64,000 nt of DNA. Source: Puia dinghuensis (GTDB taxonomy: Bacteria > Bacteroidota > Bacteroidia > Chitinophagales > Chitinophagaceae). Below are positions 8,175-16,923 of the stretch, in pieces. The notes under the pieces were generated by a model that searched no databases, had not been told where the DNA came from, and saw nothing but the letters and a program-made list of their open reading frames with translations. Location: NCBI RefSeq assembly GCF_014642875.1, contig NZ_BMJC01000001.1:1035335-1099334 (forward strand), in the 5' to 3' direction. The translations under genes and the position numbers were made by a program. The number at the start of each line of letters is the position of its first letter. The first letter of the stretch is position 1.

Positions 8175-10202
8175 TTATTTCTTTTTCAGAACGATCGGCT
8201 CGCTTTCCTTCTTGACGATAAAGGCAAAGAAGTCCCGGAGAGCGCTATAGTCTTCCGGCTGAAACTGGGCCCTGTTCAACTTTACCCTGCAGCGCATCTG
8301 AATCATCCCGCCGCCCTGTTGTATCAGGTATTCGAAATAGCCCTGGTCGGCGTTGAAAGCCACTTTGGCCGATTTTGGCAGTTCGTCCACACTGTACCCC
8401 TGGGGTATTTCCATCGATAAGATATAGGTCTCGTCCATGGTGTAAGGCATTTCGACGGGATACTTCCGGTCTTCAGCGGGATAGGGATTTTCCCGGTAAC
8501 CTTCGCCCAGCATCGGGGTCAGATAGAACACCGAAGCACCCGCAGTCTGCTTCAGGAGAAATTCATAATGTACCTTTATGGGCTCCTCCGGTTTGTCCAG
8601 GGAATCGATGCCGCCATTGCTGATGTCCATGTCTTCCCCCCAGCTTGTCTGGATATCTTTGAAGTAAGCCTGCTCCCCTTTTTCACTCACTCTTTTTCGC
8701 ACCTCATAGGATTCTTCCGGACCCAGCGTTGTTTGCCACTGTCCTTCTATTCCTTTGTCCGTATTGGAGATCAGCACCATCGTGGTCTTCTTTTCCTTCA
8801 GGGAGTCGGCCCAGAACCATACGGACGCCGAGTCGCTGTTGCTGATGATACGGGCATGCCCGTTGTAGCAGTTGCCGGCCAACTGGCCAAAACCCAATTG
8901 GGGATGGGCCGCATCAAGATAGTAGATATGGTCATCTATCTTTAGCCGGGCGACCACATAGTTCAATCGCTGCAGAATGGGATAGGTCGCCAGATTGAAC
9001 CCATGCTCCCTCGTGCTCAGCACGACAGGATCGACGTGCATGGCCTTTCTGCGGAGCATGGCGATGAGCAGGAGATTGATATCGCCGACGGTTCCGCGGT
9101 TGCTCTTCAGGACATCCCGCAGATTGGTCTTGATATATTTATCGTAATGGTCGGTGCAGGTGAAATGCCGGCTTACATAATAATAGATGGCCTTTGCCTG
9201 CGCTAATTGGCCGTCGCCGGTAGCGATCTTATCGGTCAGCGCATTCAACTGATCATTGTCCTGCTCCAGGGCGCCGCCAAAATCATCCCTTTTCAACAGC
9301 TCCTCAGTGGCTTTGGCCCAGCTGTTTGTCTGATCATAGGAGGTCTCTCCGTCATTGGTGGCGGACAGTTGAAAATCTATCTTGTCGAGATAATTCTCCG
9401 GGGTGGTGAGGAATCGTTCGTCGCCAAAAGCCGGGATCTCTTTCATGGCCCAGGTATGTTTGATGGTATTGATGCTGTAATACCGATCCTGGTCCAGGCT
9501 TGTTGCGGTGCGGCTGTTGTGGATGTTATAGGACCCGCTCCCCTCCGCCCCCTTATCCGTCGAATAGGGATGGGCGCCCTGACGGACAAAAATGAACGAT
9601 AGGGTTCTGGGTATCTCCACCTGGTATTGGCTGAACAGGCAGGGGTAGCTCTCCCATTGGAATTGCCAGTAAGGAAGATAATGCCAGTACTCCGATGTTA
9701 TCGTATAGGTGTATTCGATAATAGACCCTTCTTTTACCCCGGGAAGGGAAAATTTTGCTTCCGTTTGTTCCTTATCCATCCGGTTGAGGAAAACGTCCTT
9801 TGCTTCCAGCTTGGTCTGAATCACCTGTCCATTATCCATATTATAGGTGGCGGCTTGTACATTGCTGATCCTTTCCGCACTCTCATCCCGGCCATAGAGA
9901 CCGACGGAGATGGTAGCCAGGTCGAATGCTTTCTTGTTGATGATCTTTATCCGGGTCTGCCGCGTATAAACATACGAGAACCACCCGGTCTTGCTGCCGA
10001 TGTAGTGGACGCTGCCTTCATCGTCAAGGATGACGGCGTTGGTATTGTTGTCGATTATCGGCGATTTGGCGGAGAGGGAAAAATCCGCGGGAGTGATCTT
10101 TCCCCATGTATTCTTAGCTTTGCCCTGGGCAGAACAAAGATCACTCAGAAGACATAGGCATACAATCGCGGCGATATAGGTTAACGGCTTCAGGGGGACC
10201 AT
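8175..10202 (-). CDS. DUF3857 / transglutaminase-like protein, triad lost
   Basis: A 675-aa exported protein (signal peptide MVPLKPLTYIAAIVCLCLLS) with the same layout as its downstream neighbour: DUF3857 N-terminal region, degenerate transglutaminase core, beta-rich C-terminus. Aligning the two by eye, the catalytic GDC of the neighbour is GTV here (NRGTVGDINLLLIAML) and the catalytic histidine is replaced (NYVVARL against NHIITCV), while LDAAHP keeps an aspartate. It is therefore likely non-enzymatic. The GDINLLL form recurs in one DUF3857 subgroup, as far as I recall. First gene of a two-gene operon, divergent from queG across 83 bp. Confidence 0.83.
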   Translation of the reverse strand: MVPLKPLTYIAAIVCLCLLSDLCSAQGKAKNTWGKITPADFSLSAKSPIIDNNTNAVILDDEGSVHYIGSKTGWFSYVYTRQTRIKIINKKAFDLATISVGLYGRDESAERISNVQAATYNMDNGQVIQTKLEAKDVFLNRMDKEQTEAKFSLPGVKEGSIIEYTYTITSEYWHYLPYWQFQWESYPCLFSQYQVEIPRTLSFIFVRQGAHPYSTDKGAEGSGSYNIHNSRTATSLDQDRYYSINTIKHTWAMKEIPAFGDERFLTTPENYLDKIDFQLSATNDGETSYDQTNSWAKATEELLKRDDFGGALEQDNDQLNALTDKIATGDGQLAQAKAIYYYVSRHFTCTDHYDKYIKTNLRDVLKSNRGTVGDINLLLIAMLRRKAMHVDPVVLSTREHGFNLATYPILQRLNYVVARLKIDDHIYYLDAAHPQLGFGQLAGNCYNGHARIISNSDSASVWFWADSLKEKKTTMVLISNTDKGIEGQWQTTLGPEESYEVRKRVSEKGEQAYFKDIQTSWGEDMDISNGGIDSLDKPEEPIKVHYEFLLKQTAGASVFYLTPMLGEGYRENPYPAEDRKYPVEMPYTMDETYILSMEIPQGYSVDELPKSAKVAFNADQGYFEYLIQQGGGMIQMRCRVKLNRAQFQPEDYSALRDFFAFIVKKESEPIVLKKK

Positions 10203-10285
10203 AATGGCTCGGTTAGGGAGTAATCGATCCCAAAATAAATAAATTACTCATATATTTCTGCTCCCTGGGGATAAAAATGTAACAG

Positions 10286-11215
10286 TTGACAAAAAGCGAC
10301 CATACACATCTCATTAAGAAATGGAGCCACGAGCTGGGTTTTCAGTATTGCGGCATCGCCCGGGCCGTCCGCCTGGACGACGATGCCCGGCGCCTGGAAG
10401 CCTGGCTCAACAAGGGTATGCAGGGAACCATGCAGTATATGGAAAACCATTTCGATCTGCGCATCGATCCTTCCCGGCTGGTTCCCGGCGCCAGATCGGT
10501 AATCACCCTGCTGATGAACTACTATCCACCCGTCCGGCAACAACCGGAGGCGCCCCGGGTAGCTAAATATGCGTATGGCAAGGATTATCATGAGGTGATC
10601 CGAAGCAGGTTAAAGGAATTGCTCGCGAAGATGCGGGCGGCCATCGGCGAAGTGGACGGCCGTGGTTTTGTCGACAGCGCCCCGGTGCTCGAACGGAGCT
10701 GGGCGGTACGCAGCGGCCTTGGATTCGTAGGCAGGAATGGTAATCTCCTCGTCAAACAAGCCGGATCCTTCTTCTTCATTGCCACCCTGATTGTCGACAT
10801 CGAGCTTGAATATGATTCTCCATTCTCCGGCGACTATTGCGGCACCTGCCGCCGGTGCATCGATGCCTGTCCCACGGATGCCATCGGCGAAGATAAAGTG
10901 GTGGACGGCAGTAAGTGTATCTCGTATTTTACCATCGAGCTAAAAGACCTGTTGATCCCCGATGAGATGAAAGGGAAGTTCGATAACTGGCTGTTTGGCT
11001 GTGATACCTGCCAGGACGTATGTCCCTGGAACCGCTTCTCGCGGCCTGCGACGGAGCTGGAGTTCACCCCGATTCCCGCCATCCTGAATTTCAAGACCTC
11101 GGACTGGGAGCAGTTGACGGAAGAGGGGTTCAAGGAGATATTCCGTCATTCGGCGATCAAGCGCACCCGTTATACCGGAATACGCCGCAACCTGCGTTTC
11201 CTGGAAGGGGAATGA
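10286..11215 (+). CDS. queG: Epoxyqueuosine reductase QueG
   Basis: A 309-aa cytosolic, cobalamin-dependent iron-sulfur enzyme that reduces epoxyqueuosine to queuosine in tRNA, the last step of the pathway. The ferredoxin-like cluster motifs are visible: CGTCRRCIDACPTDAI near residue 190 and CDTCQDVCPWN near residue 245, eight cysteines for two 4Fe-4S clusters. N-terminal ENHFDLRIDPSRLVPGARS is also typical. The start must be the TTG at 10286: an in-frame TAA lies at 10280-10282 and the first in-frame ATG would cut about 40 conserved residues. No other queuosine genes lie nearby. Confidence 0.94.
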   Translation: MTKSDHTHLIKKWSHELGFQYCGIARAVRLDDDARRLEAWLNKGMQGTMQYMENHFDLRIDPSRLVPGARSVITLLMNYYPPVRQQPEAPRVAKYAYGKDYHEVIRSRLKELLAKMRAAIGEVDGRGFVDSAPVLERSWAVRSGLGFVGRNGNLLVKQAGSFFFIATLIVDIELEYDSPFSGDYCGTCRRCIDACPTDAIGEDKVVDGSKCISYFTIELKDLLIPDEMKGKFDNWLFGCDTCQDVCPWNRFSRPATELEFTPIPAILNFKTSDWEQLTEEGFKEIFRHSAIKRTRYTGIRRNLRFLEGE

Positions 11216-11263
11216 GCGCACCCGCCGGCAGCGGCAATCCACCCGGGCATCAACCTCCAGGGC

Positions 11264-12769
11264 CTATTTGTGCGCCGGCACTACCACCACGCGGATGCCG
11301 GTGTAAAGGAAATGCTGGTCGCCCAGGTTGCTGCTATTGATCAGCGGCGTCAACCCATACTGCACCTGCGGCCCCAGCTGGATGCGGATGCCGTGAAAAG
11401 GCAGACCAACCATCAGGGCGGAGGAAACATCGAACTGCGTTTTTTGAATAACGTTGGCGTCTTTATAATAAATTCCGGTACTGCTGTTATAGAGCAGGGC
11501 ATTGGCGCCCATCAGGCGCGACAGGGAAAAGCCACCCTCCAGGAAGAGGGGAAGCATCCTGCTCTTGTTGATCTTCCATTGCAGACCTACCGGCAATTCC
11601 AGGAAATAAAAGCGATTGGTATAGAATTGCTGGTCACCCGCAGTATAGACCGCGGCACTTTGGGTAGCGCTAAGCGTGGTCGGTGTGATCAGGGAGACGG
11701 ATGCCGGCACATAGGTGCTCACCTGCTGGCCGATGGTGATCCGGGTAGAATAATAATGCAGGTTCATCCCGAGATTGATGCTCCACCGGTCGGAAAGCGG
11801 TTTCTCCAGGTAGATGCCCGCCATGTAAGATATCTCCGACCGTACATCGGAAACATAGTGTTTACCCCCGTAGGATTGGGACGTGGCCAGCGACGATACC
11901 GATCGGTTGGTAGCAGAGGAATAGTTAAGATTGACAAAGGAAGTGGCATTCGTGGCCACATCGGAAGCACTGACACTCAACCGGTTGAGACGTGAAAGAC
12001 CGGCCCCGGCCATAAATCCGGCTTCCCAGGGCCTTCCCGGCTTTTGCAGGGTCTTCACCGCGACAGTGGTCTTTTTTGCTGAAAGGTTCGCAGCCCGGAT
12101 ACCAGCGGCGATGCCCTGAGCGGCCCGATCGGGCTGATAGAGATAAGGGGCAGGAAGGGCAAGGGTTGCTGCGGACACAGCCGGTTCAACGTCGGTGATG
12201 GCCCGGTCTCCGGCATCGCCTTCCGTGGTTTGGTCGGGGTGATCAACAGTTTTGCCGTGACGATCACGCCGGCCAGGGATAGTGGTCTTGCCATCGACAG
12301 CAGATCGCTTGCGGGTAGCGGCATGGACAGCAGCGACGGTCTCGTCCCTGTCACCGGCAGCAGTAATCGCAGCAGGCGAAGCAGGCTTGGAGATCGCCTT
12401 TCCGGTCGGCGTCACCGTCCTGGACGTGGTGGCGGCAGCAACATTGGCTGGAGTAGAGGCAGCAGTGGCCGGGGTAGCAGCGGCTTTGGTTGAGGTAGCA
12501 GCGGTGGTTGAGGCAGCGGTGACCGGACTTTTCGCCGGGGACGAGGTAGCAACAGGCCGGACCAGCAGAAACAGCCCACCTACCGAGCCGGCCAATATGA
12601 TACCGGGGACGGCAAACCGCCAGAAGAAGAACGGCATGCGCCGGCGACGACGGCTGGCAACGGCATTTTCTATGTTTGCCCACACCGACTCTGAAGGAAT
12701 GAATTGCAATCCCTCCATCTTTTGCCGCACTCCTTTTTCGAAATTAGGGTCGTACATAGGTCGATTCAT
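11264..12769 (-). CDS. Membrane-anchored protein with C-terminal outer-membrane-barrel-like domain, partner of the ECF sigma factor
   Basis: A 501-aa protein. Residues 1-45 are cytosolic and basic at the end (SRRRRRMPFFFWRF); one transmembrane helix follows (about 47-68). Residues about 70-200 are a low-complexity Ala/Thr/Ser/Pro linker. From about 245 on there is a beta-rich region (PWEAGFMAGAGLSRLNRL, IYLEKPLSDRWSINLGMNLHY, LELPVGLQWKI) of the PorT/outer-membrane-beta-barrel type, ending in a terminal aromatic-poor strand. The gene overlaps the sigma-factor gene by 26 bp, so translation is coupled. In Bacteroidota such single-TM/barrel-like proteins commonly follow ECF sigma genes and are suspected anti-sigma or sensory partners; that role is inferred. 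Confidence 0.72.
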   Translation of the reverse strand: MNRPMYDPNFEKGVRQKMEGLQFIPSESVWANIENAVASRRRRRMPFFFWRFAVPGIILAGSVGGLFLLVRPVATSSPAKSPVTAASTTAATSTKAAATPATAASTPANVAAATTSRTVTPTGKAISKPASPAAITAAGDRDETVAAVHAATRKRSAVDGKTTIPGRRDRHGKTVDHPDQTTEGDAGDRAITDVEPAVSAATLALPAPYLYQPDRAAQGIAAGIRAANLSAKKTTVAVKTLQKPGRPWEAGFMAGAGLSRLNRLSVSASDVATNATSFVNLNYSSATNRSVSSLATSQSYGGKHYVSDVRSEISYMAGIYLEKPLSDRWSINLGMNLHYYSTRITIGQQVSTYVPASVSLITPTTLSATQSAAVYTAGDQQFYTNRFYFLELPVGLQWKINKSRMLPLFLEGGFSLSRLMGANALLYNSSTGIYYKDANVIQKTQFDVSSALMVGLPFHGIRIQLGPQVQYGLTPLINSSNLGDQHFLYTGIRVVVVPAHK

Positions 12770-13307
12770 TTTTATTAGCGGCCGAATACTTGTGTATCCA
12801 GCTTATCAGCAAAGACCTGGCCCGCGCATATTGCGACCGGGAGGTCCCTTCCTTGATACCTAATATCTTTCCTATCTCTACATGACTATACCCTTCTATA
12901 GCATGTAAGTTGAAGATCGCCTGATAACCCGGAGGCAGTTGCCGGATCAGCTCCGCCAGCTCCTTCGTGCTGAGAGAAACCTCGGGGTCATCGTCGGACA
13001 CCGGATGAAGGGTCCCCTCCGTGAACAACAGATCGGCCTGATAACGGCTATGTTTTTTAAGGTAATTGATGGCCGTGTTGACCATGATCCGGCGAATCCA
13101 ACCACCCAGTTCGCCTGTGAAGCTGAACTGGTGCAAATTCTTGAAAACCATGATAAACCCTTCCTGTAAAACATCTTCCGCGTCGACCATGGATTTCGTA
13201 TAGCGGTAGCAGACGCCCAGCATCCCCGCAGCGAAATGCTCGTATAGTTGCTTTTGTGAAGCAGCATCCCCTCTAAGGCAGTCTTTTACCAACTGATGAT
13301 AATCCAT
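12744..13307 (-). CDS. ECF-type RNA polymerase sigma factor
   Basis: A 187-aa sigma-70-family protein that directs RNA polymerase to a small regulon. Region 2 is seen around MVDAEDVLQEGFIMVFKNLH with GELGGWIRRIMVNTAINYLK; region 4 is PPGYQAIFNLHAIEGYSHVE followed by the helix-turn-helix IGKILGIKEGTSRSQYARAR. I chose the ATG at 13307 (MDYHQLVKDCL); an upstream TTG at 13331 is less likely. It overlaps the following membrane/barrel-like gene by 26 bp, a common sigma/anti-sigma-like arrangement. Divergent from bioA. Confidence 0.92.
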   Translation of the reverse strand: MDYHQLVKDCLRGDAASQKQLYEHFAAGMLGVCYRYTKSMVDAEDVLQEGFIMVFKNLHQFSFTGELGGWIRRIMVNTAINYLKKHSRYQADLLFTEGTLHPVSDDDPEVSLSTKELAELIRQLPPGYQAIFNLHAIEGYSHVEIGKILGIKEGTSRSQYARARSLLISWIHKYSAANKNESTYVRP

Positions 13308-13389
13308 ATCCGTTGTTGCGCTTGTTGACAAGCAAAATGGGTTGTTCGTTGCACCGGCGCCTCTATACCCCCCTTTTTTCGCTATTACG

Positions 13390-13397
13390 TACCTTTA
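13390..13397 (+). promoter_or_regulatory. Bacteroidota -7 element upstream of bioA
   Basis: TACCTTTA, one base off TAnnTTTG, ends only 5 nt before the bioA ATG at 13403. No convincing -33 element was seen. If used, the leader would be extremely short. Confidence 0.4.
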
Positions 13398-13402
13398 CGC
13401 CC

Positions 13403-14725
13403 ATGACAACATCATTGACGCAACGGGACAGGCAGGTAATCTGGCACCCCTACACCCAGCATAAGGGTTTTCTCCCCCCCATCCCGGTTGTTAAAGGCAA
13501 AGGTAGTCTGTTATTTGATGACGAGGGCAACGCTTATATCGACGCAATCAGCAGCTGGTGGGTCAATATCCATGGACATGCGCATCCCTATATAGCGGAA
13601 AAGCTTTATCAACAGGCCCTACGGCTCGAGCACGTCATCTTCACCGGCTTTACCCACGAGCCGGCGGTAGCGCTTGCCGAACGACTGCTGCCGCTGCTGC
13701 CGGGCGACTTTAGCCGGGTCTTCTATTCCGACAACGGGTCTACTGCGGTGGAAGTCGCCATCAAAATGGCCATCCAGTATTGGAGCAACCAGGCAGACAC
13801 CGGGCCTTCGGCATCCGGCGCTCTCCGGGCACGTCCCGGCGGCCGAAACAAAGTGTTAGCCTTCCACCACTCCTACCACGGAGACACATTTGGCGCAATG
13901 AGCGTCAGCGAACGCAGCGTCTTTACGGACGCCTTTCGCGAATATCTCTTCGAACCCGTTTTCATCGACACCCCATCACTGGAGAACCTGGACGAGCTGT
14001 TGTCCTTCCTCCGGCTGCGGGGAAAGGAATTCGCGGGCATCATCTACGAACCGCTGCTACAGGGTGCGGGAGGAATGCGGATGTATGATGCGGCCTCGCT
14101 CGACCGTTTTCTTTCCGCGGCGGCCGGACAAGGCATCCTCTGCATCGCCGATGAGGTCCTCACCGGCTTTGGGCGGACGGGGAAATTATTCGCGGGAGAG
14201 TATCTGCAGCATAAGGCCGACATCATCTGCCTGAGCAAGGGGCTCACCGGCGGCACGATGGCCCTGGGGGTAACGGCCACGACCGAACGCATTTTTGAGG
14301 CCTTTCTCAGCGATGACAAACGAAAGACGCTTTTCCACGGCCACTCTTTCACCGCCAATCCGCTGGCCTGCACCGCCGCCCTGGCCAGCCTCGACCTCCT
14401 CGAAGAGGGCCGGCGCGGCATCAGCTATATCTCCGGCCGGCATGCCCGCTTCCTGGAAACGCTCCCCTCCTACCCCATCGTCCGCAACGCACGGGCGCTG
14501 GGAACCATCCTGGCCTTCGAGATCAATACCGGGCGCGATGAATATATCAACGCCATCGCACCGGTCATTACACGTGACGCGCTTGCAGCAGGCATCTATC
14601 TGCGTCCCCTGGGCAGTACGGTCTATTTCATGCCGCCTTATTGTATCACGGAAAAAGAAATGGACCAGGTGTATGATTTCCTGGTCCATTGCCTTGTGCA
14701 ATATGCTGAACAACCGGTTACTTGA
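13403..14725 (+). CDS. bioA: Adenosylmethionine-8-amino-7-oxononanoate aminotransferase (biotin synthesis)
   Basis: A 440-aa PLP-dependent class III aminotransferase that converts KAPA to DAPA using S-adenosylmethionine as amino donor. The N-terminus VIWHPYTQHKGFLPPIPVV and SSWWVNIHGHAHPYI are BioA signatures; IADEVLTGFGRTGKLFA carries the PLP-ring aspartate and IICLSKGLTGG the Schiff-base lysine. The ATG at 13403 gives the family N-terminus; 30 further upstream codons are open but unlike the family. It stands alone, without bioB, bioD or bioF nearby, and overlaps the convergent DUF2911 gene by 8 bp. Confidence 0.94.
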   Translation: MTTSLTQRDRQVIWHPYTQHKGFLPPIPVVKGKGSLLFDDEGNAYIDAISSWWVNIHGHAHPYIAEKLYQQALRLEHVIFTGFTHEPAVALAERLLPLLPGDFSRVFYSDNGSTAVEVAIKMAIQYWSNQADTGPSASGALRARPGGRNKVLAFHHSYHGDTFGAMSVSERSVFTDAFREYLFEPVFIDTPSLENLDELLSFLRLRGKEFAGIIYEPLLQGAGGMRMYDAASLDRFLSAAAGQGILCIADEVLTGFGRTGKLFAGEYLQHKADIICLSKGLTGGTMALGVTATTERIFEAFLSDDKRKTLFHGHSFTANPLACTAALASLDLLEEGRRGISYISGRHARFLETLPSYPIVRNARALGTILAFEINTGRDEYINAIAPVITRDALAAGIYLRPLGSTVYFMPPYCITEKEMDQVYDFLVHCLVQYAEQPVT

Positions 14726-15218
14726 CGGGAACAGCAACCTTGGTCTTGTCCCATGCCATCGTGATCTCGTGGCCATTGGTCGTCATGGTCCATTGTTCTA
14801 CCGGGGAGCTGAGGCTCTGGACAGGCACGTCCACCTTCAGGACATCCTGGTCGGCATGCTGATCATGCTGCGTACCCCACATCGTCAGATTGGAGTTGAG
14901 AATCACCGTCCATTTGTCTTTCTCAGGAACGGCAAACAAGGAATAGGTTCCCGCCTTTACAGGCTTACCACCGAAGGTCACGTCCTTGGCGAAGGTCACC
15001 TTCGTAGGTTCATCGGCCCCGCACCGGTAGGTCTTCCCATAGGGGACAAGAGCGCCGAAGATATCCCTCCCCTTCTTGTACGGGCGGCCGTAGGTGATAG
15101 TGATATCTTTTGTCTTGATGGTGTCGTGCGGGCTGTTCGGATGGCTGGGTTGTGCATAGGAAACCGTCGCAGCCAGTAACATGGCAGACAAGCATAGAAT
15201 AGCGTTACGTAATCGCAT
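14718..15218 (-). CDS. DUF2911 domain-containing exported protein
   Basis: A 166-aa protein with a signal peptide (LCLSAMLLAATVSYAQ). The mature part matches DUF2911: ITITYGRPYKKGRDIFGALV, then GKTYRCGADEPTKVTFAKDV, KAGTYSLFAVPEKDKWTVIL and a terminal beta-rich segment. The domain is common in Bacteroidota periplasmic proteins; its function is unknown. It is monocistronic and convergent with bioA, with which it shares 8 bp. Confidence 0.88.
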   Translation of the reverse strand: MRLRNAILCLSAMLLAATVSYAQPSHPNSPHDTIKTKDITITYGRPYKKGRDIFGALVPYGKTYRCGADEPTKVTFAKDVTFGGKPVKAGTYSLFAVPEKDKWTVILNSNLTMWGTQHDQHADQDVLKVDVPVQSLSSPVEQWTMTTNGHEITMAWDKTKVAVPVK

Positions 15219-15281
15219 ATGGTGGTTTTTTTAAGTGACTCATGTAAGAACAGGGTACGGGCCGGACTCCGCCGGTCTAAG

Positions 15282-15797
15282 TTAACGGGATTTTTCCAAA
15301 AACAGCTTCAGGCTATCCAAAGATTCCTCCATGATGGGGCCCAGTTTCCGGTCGTACACAAAGACGCCCAGTTTTTCCCAGGGATACCACCGGAAATCGA
15401 AATTGAACCACCATTGAATGGTGAGGCTGTCGCGATTCACCGACAACAGGTCAAAACCGCCAACATACCGCTTTCCACCCTTGAGGTCCCACTGCAAGGC
15501 TACTCCGTCGGTATCTACCGCCGTCTCCCGGATAGTAAGCTCATCGGAGGATAGCCACGCGCCTTTCCCGCTGGCGGGTATGGAATATTGCTTATGGGTC
15601 AGCGGGGTATTCCGGATAAACCCATTCCATTCGTCCCAGGTGCGCAGATCGCCGATCACGCCGGTTACGCTTGACCGCGGTTTCGCTACATTGATCACCC
15701 GGGATATGTGCAGATGGGCGGGAACGAGCAGGGAAAGTGCCATCAGCACCAGGAAAAACGTCACGACAAAGAATATAAAGAATTTCACGAAACGCAT
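15282..15797 (-). CDS. SRPBCC-fold (polyketide cyclase-like) protein with membrane anchor
   Basis: A 171-aa protein: an N-terminal hydrophobic helix (FFIFFVVTFFLVLMALSLLV) followed by a START/SRPBCC-like domain (HISRVINVAKPRSSVTGVIG, DLRTWDEWNGFIRNTPL, LTIRETAVDTDGVALQWDL). Such domains bind small hydrophobic ligands; the ligand is unknown. It lies 10 bp after the ABC-2 permease gene and is the last gene of the sppA-permease-SRPBCC operon. The family call rests on pattern rather than on catalytic residues. Confidence 0.72.
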   Translation of the reverse strand: MRFVKFFIFFVVTFFLVLMALSLLVPAHLHISRVINVAKPRSSVTGVIGDLRTWDEWNGFIRNTPLTHKQYSIPASGKGAWLSSDELTIRETAVDTDGVALQWDLKGGKRYVGGFDLLSVNRDSLTIQWWFNFDFRWYPWEKLGVFVYDRKLGPIMEESLDSLKLFLEKSR

Positions 15798-15807
15798 AGA
15801 CTCAGAT

Positions 15808-16923
15808 TTATTCCCACTTGAAGACCTTTACAGCCACGGCATAGGTGGCAATACCCCACAGCGTCAGGATACCCAGCTGCTTCCAGCAGTCGGTGAGATG
15901 TGCGCCTTCGAAGGCCACGTTGCGCATGGCGTCGTTGAGCTGTTTCAACGGCAGTATCTCACAGATCTTCTGGAGCCATTTGGGAAATGCCTCCACGGAA
16001 AAGAAGGTTCCGCCAAGCAAAAACTGCGGCAGGGTGAACAGGTTGGCAAATGGCGGGATGGTGCTCTCGCTTTTGGCCGTACTGCTGATGATGAATCCAA
16101 ACCCCATAAAGACGATGAGCCCGAAGAGACTCAGCACCAGCATCTCCATAAAAGTAAGCCAGCCATGCACCAGCGTGAAATGGAACACCACTTTCCCAAT
16201 GCCGATGATGACAACGGCGGTTATCAATTGAAAGATCACCCGGGAAAGTCCTTCGCCCAACACGATGTATCGCTTGCCGATGGGTGTAGCATAATATCTT
16301 TTCAGCACCAGTTGCTGGCGAAGACTAAAGAACAGGAAGGCGACTCCGAATACGGCAGCGCTGAGCAGCGAGAATCCGAGCATCCCGGGCAGAATGAAGT
16401 CGATCATCGAATATTCGCGCCCGGCCAGTTGCGGCAGCTCCGTGATAATGATGGGCCGGTATTGCTCCGGCATATTCTTATCCACTGCATATTCCAGCAC
16501 CTGCGCCAGGGCCGCTTTCAATATCGGATATTTATCGGCACTTGCCGAAGAGGTACGGGTACGGATGATATATTGTGTAAACCCTGCCGGAGATTTTGTC
16601 GAATCCACGGACACGATCGCGGCAATGCGACCCTTTATCAGATTATCCCGGATGGCAACCGTATCCGTCACATCGGACAGCCTGATCATCGGGTTCTTTA
16701 GCAACCCCCTGATCACCACTGCGGACGTGTCCTGCCGATTAGTAAGCGCAATGGATACAGTGGGTGCCCCCCCATCGATAAAACCAAAAACAAGAATAAA
16801 GATCAGCGGAAAACCGAAGCTGAACGCCACGGCAGATGGGTTTCTCAGGATCGCCTTAAAACTGCCTTTCGTGATCGCCAGCATCGCCCGCAGCTGGCTA
16901 TAGTTGTTTGCCATATCATTCAA
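15808..16923 (-). CDS. ABC-2-type transporter permease
   Basis: A 371-aa inner-membrane permease of the ABC-2/YhgE-like class. One N-terminal transmembrane helix (VAFSFGFPLIFILVFGFI) is followed by a large extracytoplasmic domain (about residues 50-190) and five C-terminal helices, among them LLSAAVFGVAFLFFSL and LLGGTFFSVEAFP, the latter the typical ABC-2 motif region. Substrate is unknown; close classes export drugs, lipids or polysaccharides. No ATPase gene is adjacent. The gene overlaps the end of sppA by 8 bp (ATG at 16923, alternative 16914), so its translation is coupled to that of SppA. Confidence 0.86.
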   Translation of the reverse strand: MNDMANNYSQLRAMLAITKGSFKAILRNPSAVAFSFGFPLIFILVFGFIDGGAPTVSIALTNRQDTSAVVIRGLLKNPMIRLSDVTDTVAIRDNLIKGRIAAIVSVDSTKSPAGFTQYIIRTRTSSASADKYPILKAALAQVLEYAVDKNMPEQYRPIIITELPQLAGREYSMIDFILPGMLGFSLLSAAVFGVAFLFFSLRQQLVLKRYYATPIGKRYIVLGEGLSRVIFQLITAVVIIGIGKVVFHFTLVHGWLTFMEMLVLSLFGLIVFMGFGFIISSTAKSESTIPPFANLFTLPQFLLGGTFFSVEAFPKWLQKICEILPLKQLNDAMRNVAFEGAHLTDCWKQLGILTLWGIATYAVAVKVFKWE

